Source of the DNA: Nitratireductor indicus C115
GTDB taxonomy: Bacteria; Pseudomonadota; Alphaproteobacteria; Rhizobiales; Rhizobiaceae
Length of the DNA: 64,000 bases
Reading direction: 5' to 3'
Assembly: GCF_000300515.1 (NCBI RefSeq)
Contig: NZ_AMSI01000007.1
Coordinates: forward strand, 186,001-250,000
Every line of letters starts with the position of its first letter. Positions within the stretch are counted from its first letter, which is position 1. A program made the position numbers and the translations under genes. Shown piece after piece: positions 17,048-24,056 of the stretch. Below the pieces are notes generated by a model that had not been told where the DNA came from, made no database searches, and saw only the letters and a program-made list of their open reading frames with translations.

Positions 17048-18177
17048 ACCTTGCCCTCAAGGATATACGCCACGGACTGTTCCGCTTCGTCCTCACCTGT
17101 TTCGGGCTGGGGCTCTTGATGACAGTCGTGCTGTCGATGATCGGCATCTATAACGGCCTTGTCGCCGATGCGCTGGCGGTGGTGAAGGCGCCGGCAGCAG
17201 ATGTCTGGGTGGTCGAGAGCGGCACTAAAGGGCCGTTCGCCGAAGCCTCGAACATCCCGCTGACCACGCGCGACGCCGTGGCGCGGATGCCCGGCGTGAC
17301 TGAGGCCGGCGCGATCAATTTCCAGAACATCGAGGCTGCCCATGCCGGCGCTTCGCTGCGGCTCTACGTCATCGGCTACGAACCGGGACATCCCGGCGGC
17401 CCGCAGCGCATCGCCGAGGGGCGCGGCATCGGCACAAGCCATTTCGAACTGGTGGCAGACCGCAAGACTGGTCTTCTGACCGGCGAGACGATCCGTCTCG
17501 GACGCAACCGCTTCATCGTGGTCGGGCTGGTCGAAGGGGCAATGAACGCGGGCGGCGATCCGGCGGTCTATATCACGCTGGCGGACGCGATGGCGCTACA
17601 GACAGAGCTTGACCCGGCAGCGCAGCGCGTTCAGGCGGCGCGGGGTACCGTTTCGGTCAAGTCCGCTTCGGTCGCGGCCGTGATCGCACGGTTAGCGCCG
17701 GGCGCGGATGTCGAATTGCTGACCGCGACCGTGCGGCAGTGGAAACATCTGGCGGCCCTGACGCAAGCCGAGCAAGAGGACATTCTGGTCTCCTCGGTGG
17801 TCGATCTGGCGCGGCGGCAAATCGGCCTGTTTCTCGGCATCCTGCTCAGTGTTTCAGCGGTGGTGATCGCGCTCATCATCTACACGATGACGATGGAGAA
17901 GCTGAAGCAGATCGCTACACTGAAGCTGATCGGCGCGCCCGACCGCACCATCATCGGGCTGATCGTGCAGCAGGCGCTGATCCTCGGCGCTTCAGGCTGG
18001 GGGATCGGGCTCGTGCTGATCCTGACGGTGAAGGACTATTTCCCACGCCGGGTGGTGCTGGAGCCGTTCAACGTGATGGTGCTGGCCGGGATCATCTTCG
18101 CCGTCTGCATCGCCGCCTCGGGTCTTGGCGTACGGGCGGCAATGAAGGTCGATCCGGCCACGGCTCTGGGGAGCTGA
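17044..18177 (+). CDS. FtsX/DevC-type ABC transporter permease
   Basis: This inner-membrane permease has 377 residues. It has one N-terminal helix (FVLTCFGLGLLMTVVLSMIGIYNGL), a large periplasmic domain of the MacB-PCD type (about 45-250), and three C-terminal helices including LGILLSVSAVVIALIIYTMTMEKLKQIATLKLIGAP, the FtsX-fold core. The coupling segment MEKLKQIATLKLIGAPD is typical of the DevC group. It overlaps the adaptor gene by four bases and is followed by its ATPase after one base, so the three are tightly coupled. Confidence 0.92.
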   Translation: MNLALKDIRHGLFRFVLTCFGLGLLMTVVLSMIGIYNGLVADALAVVKAPAADVWVVESGTKGPFAEASNIPLTTRDAVARMPGVTEAGAINFQNIEAAHAGASLRLYVIGYEPGHPGGPQRIAEGRGIGTSHFELVADRKTGLLTGETIRLGRNRFIVVGLVEGAMNAGGDPAVYITLADAMALQTELDPAAQRVQAARGTVSVKSASVAAVIARLAPGADVELLTATVRQWKHLAALTQAEQEDILVSSVVDLARRQIGLFLGILLSVSAVVIALIIYTMTMEKLKQIATLKLIGAPDRTIIGLIVQQALILGASGWGIGLVLILTVKDYFPRRVVLEPFNVMVLAGIIFAVCIAASGLGVRAAMKVDPATALGS

Positions 18178-18178
18178 C

Positions 18179-18871
18179 ATGACGGACGGCGAAATCCTGA
18201 TCGACGTGAAGGGTGTGGCCAAGCATTTTGGGGACGGCGAAACCCGTGTCGATGCGCTGCGCGACGTCGACCTTCAGGTTCGCGCCGGCGAGGTGATCGC
18301 TCTTCTTGGCCCCTCCGGCTCGGGCAAGACCACGCTGCTCAACGTCATCGGCTGCATCCTGGCGCCATCGGCGGGCAAGGTGACGCTGGACGGCGAGACG
18401 GTGTTCGACGGGCAATGGCTGCGGCGCGACCTGAGGAGGCTCAGGCTCGACAAGATCGGCTTCATCTTCCAGACCCATAACCTTTTGCCTTTCCTGACTG
18501 CGGAGGAGAACGTCGCCGTGGTCCTCGACCTCGCCGGCTGGTCGGTTGAGAAGGGTCGCGCGCGTGCCGGCGATCTGCTCGGTTATCTCGAGGTCGACCA
18601 CCGCGCCGCGGCCAAGCCAGCGCTCCTGTCGGGTGGCGAGGCGCAGCGAGTGGCCATTGCGCGGGCGCTGGCCAACCGTCCCCGCATCATCCTGGCCGAC
18701 GAACCGACCGCCGCGCTCGACGGCAAGCGGGCCGGACTGGTGATGGACCTTCTGCGCAAGCTTGCCGTCGAGCAGGAAGCCTGCATCGTCACCGTCACCC
18801 ATGACGAGAAGATTTTTGACCGTTTCGACCGCCTGGTCCACCTGCGCGACGGCAGGCTGGCCGACGCGTGA
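18179..18871 (+). CDS. ABC transporter ATP-binding protein (DevA/LolD type)
   Basis: This 230-residue nucleotide-binding subunit powers the permease encoded just before it. It has Walker A GPSGSGKTTLLN (about 41-52), the Q-loop FIFQTHNLLPFLTAEEN, signature LSGGEAQRVAIARALANRP, Walker B IILADEPTAALD and the His switch VTHDEK. Length and motifs fit the MacB/LolD/DevA subfamily. The ATG follows the permease stop by one base. Confidence 0.93.
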   Translation: MTDGEILIDVKGVAKHFGDGETRVDALRDVDLQVRAGEVIALLGPSGSGKTTLLNVIGCILAPSAGKVTLDGETVFDGQWLRRDLRRLRLDKIGFIFQTHNLLPFLTAEENVAVVLDLAGWSVEKGRARAGDLLGYLEVDHRAAAKPALLSGGEAQRVAIARALANRPRIILADEPTAALDGKRAGLVMDLLRKLAVEQEACIVTVTHDEKIFDRFDRLVHLRDGRLADA

Positions 18872-18885
18872 CACCGGAGGACACC

Positions 18886-19263
18886 ATGACCGCAAGGCCA
18901 CTTTCCCATTCTATCTCCGCAGTTGTGGCGATCGTGTTTGGCCTGGCTACCGTCATTTCGGGCGGCCGCGCGCTCTTCGGCGGCGCTGATATGGGAGCGG
19001 TGGTTCCCTTCGTGCTGTGGTTCAATTTCGTGGCGGGCTTCGCCTATCTGCTGGCAGGGATCGGACTATGGCGCGGCACGGCCTGGGCGCCTGCCCTGTC
19101 CATCGGTATCGCGGCGGCAACGGCCGTGGTCTTCGTTTTCTTCCTTTGGCACGTCTGGCGCGGCGGGGCCTACGAGAGCCGCACGATGGCGGCGATGGTC
19201 CTGCGGCTCGGCATCTGGGTTGCCATTTCGACAGTTGCGGTAAAGATCCGATGGCCACGATAG
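18886..19263 (+). CDS. Small four-helix membrane protein of the exporter operon
   Basis: I do not recognise the family. The protein has about 125 residues with four predicted membrane helices (AVVAIVFGLATVISG, VPFVLWFNFVAGFAYLLAGIGL, LSIGIAAATAVVFVFFLW, MVLRLGIWVAISTVAVK). A GTG at 18868 overlaps the ATPase stop, but the ATG at 18886 has GGAGG five bases upstream and is preferred. Its position as last gene of the TetR/HlyD/ABC operon suggests an accessory role in the same membrane complex. The 119 bases that follow before ackA contain no gene. Confidence 0.7.
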   Translation: MTARPLSHSISAVVAIVFGLATVISGGRALFGGADMGAVVPFVLWFNFVAGFAYLLAGIGLWRGTAWAPALSIGIAAATAVVFVFFLWHVWRGGAYESRTMAAMVLRLGIWVAISTVAVKIRWPR

Positions 19264-19382
19264 TGGTGCGCGACGACTGTGCTGGCGAGTCGACAGGCAT
19301 TCGCTACGTCCAGTATCGCGATATGGCGAAGTTGGATCGAACTAACCTTTGGCAAACCTAACCACTAAATGACAGGGCAACT

Positions 19383-20326
19383 ATGCAGGTACTTGTTTTT
19401 AACGCCGGCAGTTCCAGCCTCAAGTTCGGCATCTTCAGCGTGACGACTGAAACACACGAAGTGTTCAAGGGTTCTTATGAGCGCTTTCGGGCCGGAGGAT
19501 GCGAATGCCGTTTTCGGCATGGAGAAACCGACGAGCGGGGTGCGGTCGAATTCGATAGTCCCAGCGAAGCGCTGAAAGTGGTTCCGGCCGCGCTGAAGCG
19601 TTTCGGGCTCGACGCAATCGACGCTGTCGGGCACAGGATCGTCCATGGCGGCGCAAGGTTTACCTCGCCGACACTGTTAGACGACGAGACAGTCGAGGCC
19701 ATCGAAGCCCTGACACCGCTGGCTCCTTTGCACAACCCGGCGAACTTGGAAGCAGTCAGGCTCTGCCGCGGCCTATGGCCGGACATAAGCCAAGTGGCCG
19801 TGTTCGACACGGCCTTCCACCTCGACAACCCAGCCTTCGCAAACACCTATGCGGTGCCGGCAAGGTGGCGGGATGCCGGTCTGCGCCGCTACGGGTTTCA
19901 TGGTACCTCTCACAAATATGTGGCCGAGAGGGCGGCCCAAGAGATCGGCCGGCCGTTTTCCGACCTCCAACTGGTGAGCATTCATCTCGGCAACGGCGCC
20001 AGCATCTGCGCCGTCAACCGCGGGCACAGCATGGACAGTTCGATGGGCATGACGCCGCTCGAGGGGCTGGTGATGGGTACCCGCTCCGGTGACGTGGACC
20101 CAGGCGCGTTTGGCTTTCTGTCGCGCGAACTTCAGCTTTCGGTGCAGGAGATCGAGGATGCGCTCTATTACGAGAGCGGGCTGAAGGGGCTGGCAGGCTC
20201 GTCCGACATGCGCGACATTGAAGACAGGGCGGCTAAGGGCGACCCCGAGGCCCAACTCGCGATCGAGATCTACGCATACCGCGCCAAAAAGTATGTCGGG
20301 GCTTATGCTGCAGCGATGGGAGGACT
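19383..20326 (+). pseudogene. ackA: Acetate kinase, truncated at 3' end
   Basis: Acetate kinase makes acetyl phosphate from acetate and ATP, or the reverse. The N-terminal phosphate-binding segment VFNAGSSSLKF, DAVGHRIVHGG, DTAFH, YGFHGTSHKYVAERAA, HLGNGASICAV and GTRSGDVDPG are all present. Homology stops at AYAAAMGGL, about residue 314 of a normal 390-400, just before the expected GGIGEN nucleotide-binding motif. The frame then runs about 90 codons through unrelated DNA to 20606, overlapping vapC antisense. Loss of the C-terminal subdomain should abolish activity. The break is the left edge of a foreign segment that continues with a toxin-antitoxin pair and a recombinase. Confidence 0.9.
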
Positions 20327-20476
20327 GTCAATCGCCTCTATACGTTCCAGCTCCGCTTCGGAGAGCCCGAGTTTCAGGCGTTCGTGGACCGCTGGCTCGG
20401 CGTCGCACGCAAATGGGACGAACCCGTTCTTGATCCCGGTCTGCCGGGGATCATTCCACCGGACGCAGCGGATTGA
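20327..20476 (+). pseudogene. C-terminal tail of an unidentified foreign gene
   Basis: Directly at the ackA break, in another frame, a clearly protein-like segment of about 48 codons begins VNRLYTFQLRFGEPEFQ and ends GLPGIIPPDAAD with a TGA at 20474. It has no start codon and no ribosome site, so it is the severed 3' end of a gene whose front was lost at the junction. I cannot name the family. Confidence 0.55.
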
Positions 20477-20882
20477 CGAACTCCAGCCCGGCAAAGTCCT
20501 TCTCGTTGTCCGTAACCACAATACAGTCGTTTGCACCTGCGACAGAAGCGATGATCATGTCGAGAGCGCTGCGCGGGCGGCCAGCGGCCTTGCCGTCCGC
20601 CATTAATCGCGCCCAGATCAGGCCCGCTTTGTCATCGAACGAGAGAATGCGGCCGGCGAACAACTCTTGCGGCCCCTCCGGTCCCGAAAACCAGGCATCG
20701 AGAGCATCGCGCTTCTTGCCGCGTGGCTTTTCGAGAACGCCACGCCGAATTTCTGCGATGGTCAACGAGGCGACGAACAGGTTTTCGTCGCGTTGCTCCG
20801 CCCACCACGCCAGTAGCGATTCCGACGGCTGCGGCTTGACGATGTTGCTGAGGATGTTCGTATCGAGGAGGTAGCGCGTCAC
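20451..20882 (-). CDS. vapC: PIN-domain toxin of a VapBC/FitAB-type system
   Basis: PIN-domain toxins are Mg2+-dependent ribonucleases that cut RNA and stop growth when their antitoxin is lost. The protein has 143 residues and all expected acidic residues: Asp7 in YLLDTNILS, Glu44 in TIAEIRRG, Asp108 in RSALDMIIASVA and Asp125 in IVVTDNEKDF. The FitB-like pattern with SFDDKAGLIWARLMADG is clear. Its ATG overlaps the antitoxin stop by four bases. The 3' end overlaps the foreign gene tail beside ackA. Such modules often stabilise mobile elements, which fits the recombinase next door. Confidence 0.92.
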   Translation of the reverse strand: MTRYLLDTNILSNIVKPQPSESLLAWWAEQRDENLFVASLTIAEIRRGVLEKPRGKKRDALDAWFSGPEGPQELFAGRILSFDDKAGLIWARLMADGKAAGRPRSALDMIIASVAGANDCIVVTDNEKDFAGLEFVNPLRPVE

Positions 20883-21181
20883 AGGTCGACCCGGCGCCCT
20901 TCCTCGCGCGGCCGCGACAGGTCGAGATCGGCGCCGACCAGAGGCGAGCGGCGCAGGGCCGACAGGATGTCCCCAGATTTCGGCGGCTCGCCGGCAACCA
21001 GAGCCTTGATGGTCTGCCGGGCTTCTTCCGCTTCCGGCCCCTCCTCGGCCAGATGCCGGGCAAGCGACCGGATCAGCTCACGGTCGGCTTCCAGCGCCAG
21101 AACCTCGAAGCGCTTGAAGCCACGCTGCGTCAGGCGTGTCCGGTAATTCTCGATCGCTCTCTTCTGTGCGGCATTGCTCAT
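20879..21181 (-). CDS. vapB: Antitoxin partner of the PIN toxin
   Basis: This short protein of about 100 residues lies just before vapC in a four-base overlap, the standard antitoxin position. The frame is open to 21331, but the ATG at 21181 has CGGAGG upstream and starts the recognisable part (MSNAAQKRAIENYRTRL). The N-terminal half resembles a DNA-binding segment (RGFKRFEVLALEADRELIRSLARHLAEEG) and the C-terminal part, ending LDLSRPREEGRRVDL, is the likely toxin-binding tail. Two palindromes lie in its promoter, consistent with autoregulation by the toxin-antitoxin complex. Confidence 0.82.
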   Translation of the reverse strand: MSNAAQKRAIENYRTRLTQRGFKRFEVLALEADRELIRSLARHLAEEGPEAEEARQTIKALVAGEPPKSGDILSALRRSPLVGADLDLSRPREEGRRVDL

Positions 21182-21203
21182 GGCTGGCCTCCGTGTTATA
21201 TAT

Positions 21204-21239
21204 CCTGACATATAGCCGATGTCGGCCTTGTAAACAAGG
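21204..21239 (-). promoter_or_regulatory. Promoter/operator of the toxin-antitoxin pair
   Basis: Two adjoining palindromes lie upstream of the antitoxin: CCTTGT-N2-ACAAGG (21226-21239) and GCCGA-N2-TCGGC (21216-21227). An AT-rich stretch (TATATGTCAGGATATATAA on the minus strand) follows and can hold the -10 element, with TTTACA in the first palindrome as a possible -35. The layout fits the autorepressed promoters of VapBC-type modules. Confidence 0.55.
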
Positions 21240-21442
21240 GATGTCAGCGATGCCACGAGACTCGCACCACAGGCCATTTGTGCAGAAGAATACTGCGCGT
21301 TCCCGCCAGTATTTTCCATATGCTGTGGCACGCCATGCTTCGCCCGAGCGCGACAACGCCGCCGTTGTCGCCCCGGCCGCCGCCAATTATACGGCTTTGA
21401 TTTCAGTTGCTTACGTCAGAAACGCCGGGGATGCTGCAAGTT

Positions 21443-21667
21443 ATGACCTTGCGAGCCCCCGGAAACAAATCCAAGATGACTGGAAGCGAGCGCGAAGCGC
21501 TGCTCGAATCTCTGTTGCTGGAAGAGCCGGAGCTGACGTTCACATCGCGGGGCGATCCCGATCCACGTCTTCTGCGTCTGGTCGATTTCCTGGCTCGTCA
21601 GGCGGCGCGGGAGTGCTACGCCGAGGAAGTTCAGATGATGAAGCGGCGGAGGAAGCGCCCCTCCTGA
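21443..21667 (+). CDS. Small hypothetical protein upstream of serine recombinase
   Basis: This is an unrecognised protein of about 74 residues, Glu/Arg-rich, with the central segment MTGSEREALLESLLLEEPELTF and a basic end MMKRRRKRPS. It lies 19 bases before the recombinase start and on the same strand, so it is probably co-transcribed. The start is uncertain: ATG at 21443, ATG at 21476 or a TTG at 21407 are possible, and none has a strong ribosome site. Its basic tail could mean a DNA-binding or recombination-directionality role; that is a guess. Confidence 0.5.
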   Translation: MTLRAPGNKSKMTGSEREALLESLLLEEPELTFTSRGDPDPRLLRLVDFLARQAARECYAEEVQMMKRRRKRPS

Positions 21668-21686
21668 TGCTTCGGGGAGAAGTGCA

Positions 21687-23354
21687 TTGAAGGTCGCGAT
21701 TTACGCCCGCTATTCGTCCGACAACCAGCGCGAGGCGTCCATCGCCGACCAGTTCCGCATGTGCCGCCTGCGGGCGGAAAAGGAAGGCTGGACGGTCGTC
21801 GAGGAATATTCCGATCACGCCATCTCAGGCTCCAGCATGATCCAGCGTCCCGGCATCCAGGCGCTGATCATGGATTCCGCGCGAGGCCGGTTCGACATGA
21901 TCCTGGCCGAGGCACTGGACCGGATCAGCCGTGACCAGGAAGACATCGCCGGCATCTACAAGCGCATGCGCTATGCCGACGTGAAGATGTTCACCCTGTC
22001 GGAGGGTGAGATCAGCGAGTTGCATGTCGGGCTCAAGGGCACGATGAATGCGCTGTTCCTGAAGGATTTGGCCGACAAGACCCGCCGAGGGCAACGCGGC
22101 CGCGTCGAGGCCGGCAAGTCCGGCGGCGGCAATTCCTACGGCTACGATGTGGTGAAGAAATTCGATGCCAACGGTGAGCCAATCCGGGGTGACCGCACCA
22201 TCAACGAAGCGCAGGCCAATGTCGTGCGCCGCATCTTCCGTGACTATGCGGCTGGCAAATCGGCCAAGACCATCGCCTTTGCCCTGAACAAGGATGGTAT
22301 TCCCGCCCCTTCGGGTGGGCATTGGGGTTTCAGCACCATCAACGGCAATCCGAAACGCGGGAACGGCATCCTTAACAACGAGATGTATGTCGGCAAGATC
22401 GTCTGGAATCGCCAGCGCTTCGTCAAAGACCCGGATACCGGCAAGCGGCAGGCTCGGCCCAACCCGGAAGAGGAATGGGTGATCCAGGAGGCGCCGGAGT
22501 TGCGCATCCTCGATGACGACCTCTGGAACGTCGTGAAAGCCCGCCAAGGCGAAATGCGGACCGAACGGGATGAGAGCGGCATCGCCGACGTCAGCAAGAT
22601 GAACTACCGTCGCCGCCCCAAATACCTGTTCTCGGGTTTGACCAAATGTGCCTGCTGCGGAGGCGGCTACTCCGCCATCTCTCAGAAGCTGATCGGTTGT
22701 TCGACAGCGCGCAACAAGGGCACCTGCGACAATCGAGTCAACATTCGCCGCGACGAGTTGGAAGCCCGCGTGCTGAACGCCCTTCGCACTCGATTGGTCG
22801 ATCCCGAGATGTTCGCCCGCTTCTGCGAGGTGTTCACGCAGGAGATGAACCGTCTGCGCATGGAAGGCCGCGCCGGCATCGCATCGGCCGAAGCCGAGAT
22901 CGGAAAGATCGAGCGCGAGTTGGCGAAGCTGCTGACCGCAATCAAGGCTGGTGGACCGATAGAGGCCATCGTGGAAGACATGAAGCGGCTGGAGGCTCGG
23001 AAGACCGAGCTGGTTACGTTCCTCGCCGAGGCCGACGAGCCGCCTCCACTGCTGCATCCCTCAATGGCGCTCCAGTACCGGAAGCGCGTTCAGCAGTTCT
23101 ACGAAGCCTTGCAGGACGAAGAGGAAGAGAAGCGGATCGAGGCGGCGGACATCCTGCGCTCGCTGGTGGACAAGATCGTGCTGACGCCGGTGGATGGGAA
23201 GGTGGAGATCGACGTTCAGGGCGATCTCGCTGGAATCCTTATGATTTCCGCACAACCGAAAAACCCCGCCGGAGAGCGGGGTGGATCGCAAGTAAAGATG
23301 GTTGCGGGGGCTCGCAACCAACGATTCCTACGCCTGGTCGAGAACACAATCTGA
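21687..23354 (+). CDS. Large serine recombinase, full length
   Basis: Large serine recombinases insert and excise mobile elements by double-strand cleavage through a catalytic serine. This 555-residue protein has the resolvase domain (about 1-150) with Ser10 in IYARYSSDNQREASI and LDRISRDQEDIAG, the recombinase domain (about 160-300, ending in LNNEMYVGKIVWNRQRFV), a zinc ribbon (KCACCGGGYS ... CSTARNKGTCDNR) and a long coiled-coil-like C-terminal region. The start is TTG after GGGGAGAAG. The last 30 codons run through two hairpins at 23264-23320. It appears intact and may have mobilised the adjacent defence genes. A headless relative lies at 52.4-53.3 kb. Confidence 0.93.
   Translation: MKVAIYARYSSDNQREASIADQFRMCRLRAEKEGWTVVEEYSDHAISGSSMIQRPGIQALIMDSARGRFDMILAEALDRISRDQEDIAGIYKRMRYADVKMFTLSEGEISELHVGLKGTMNALFLKDLADKTRRGQRGRVEAGKSGGGNSYGYDVVKKFDANGEPIRGDRTINEAQANVVRRIFRDYAAGKSAKTIAFALNKDGIPAPSGGHWGFSTINGNPKRGNGILNNEMYVGKIVWNRQRFVKDPDTGKRQARPNPEEEWVIQEAPELRILDDDLWNVVKARQGEMRTERDESGIADVSKMNYRRRPKYLFSGLTKCACCGGGYSAISQKLIGCSTARNKGTCDNRVNIRRDELEARVLNALRTRLVDPEMFARFCEVFTQEMNRLRMEGRAGIASAEAEIGKIERELAKLLTAIKAGGPIEAIVEDMKRLEARKTELVTFLAEADEPPPLLHPSMALQYRKRVQQFYEALQDEEEEKRIEAADILRSLVDKIVLTPVDGKVEIDVQGDLAGILMISAQPKNPAGERGGSQVKMVAGARNQRFLRLVENTI
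23264..23320 (+). repeat. Double hairpin in the 3' end of the recombinase gene
   Basis: The first hairpin is CCCCGC-N6-GCGGGG (23264-23281). The second is TGGTTGCG-N6-CGCAACCA (23299-23320). Both lie inside the coding frame near its end. The same arrangement, with the same second-hairpin sequence and loop length, recurs at the 3' end of the other recombinase (53209-53272), so it is a conserved module and not chance. Confidence 0.7.
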
Positions 23355-23435
23355 CGCTGACGGTGTAGCCAGCCTTCGGATATTTTTCTAACCGAGCCTT
23401 TTGCCAGAACTTCGCCTTCGAACTCCGAATGCGAC

Positions 23436-24056
23436 CTAAATTCTGAAAAGCTCCCTTAGCCGCTCCAGGGTAAGTCCTTGTCGCGCGATCTCCTTTGCCA
23501 AGAATGGGTACCTCCGTTCGAGAAAATTCAGCGACACATCGTTGGTGGCGTAAGCCATTAGGATATTACAACGCTCTTGCACGTAATTGTCATCTTGGTT
23601 AAGGCGCAAAGAGTTAATTGTATTTGCAATTTTTCTCTTCAATTCTTTATCAAGCTCGGGATTTGGACGGATAAGACAAGCGGGTAAGTCAATAAAAAAC
23701 CAATCGTCTTGTACGTGGAATGGGTCTATTATGTCAGTCAGATCGCCCTTTGATGTATTTATTTTCCCGCCTGCCAACCGAAAATTGTTCCATTCATATG
23801 CAAGATCTGGTCTGCCATTTTCACCGGCCTTGGGTAGGAAGTGATCGACCGTGCCTCGGTCTGGAAGGTACATAGCGGTGTATGCGCAGACGCCTGAATA
23901 GGCCTCGTGAAGCTGAGAAAGCGCTCTACTCCAGTAGGCATACTTCTTGAATTGCTTTGAAGTGGGCTTTGGACAGGATGTGAGGAATGCGGCGCCAGGT
24001 TTTCTGACCTCATCGTCAAAACCCACGTATTCCGGTTGAAAAACTACGCCGATCAT
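23436..24056 (-). CDS. HNH endonuclease-like protein of a PtuAB-like pair
   Basis: This 206-residue protein has an HNH-type nuclease core: a single Cys in SGVCAYTAMYL, then Asp71-His72 in TVDHFLPK, Asn90-Asn91 in LAYEWNNFRLA, and Asn100 in KINTSKGD. The spacing matches the HNH proteins that accompany AAA ATPases in Septu (PtuB) and some retron systems, where the nuclease cuts DNA or tRNA on phage sensing. Its start overlaps the stop of the AAA ATPase by four bases, so the two are translationally coupled. The usual second Cys pair of zinc-stabilised HNH proteins is not complete here. Codon use is AT-richer than the flanking genes. Confidence 0.75.
   Translation of the reverse strand: MIGVVFQPEYVGFDDEVRKPGAAFLTSCPKPTSKQFKKYAYWSRALSQLHEAYSGVCAYTAMYLPDRGTVDHFLPKAGENGRPDLAYEWNNFRLAGGKINTSKGDLTDIIDPFHVQDDWFFIDLPACLIRPNPELDKELKRKIANTINSLRLNQDDNYVQERCNILMAYATNDVSLNFLERRYPFLAKEIARQGLTLERLRELFRI

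Noticed and set aside
20327-20606. Extra 90 codons at the end of the acetate kinase frame
   Set aside because: They do not resemble acetate kinase and run antisense to vapC; they are read-through beyond the break.
21825-23057. 410-codon minus-strand frame opposite the serine recombinase
   Set aside because: Shadow of the recombinase, which has a full set of domains.
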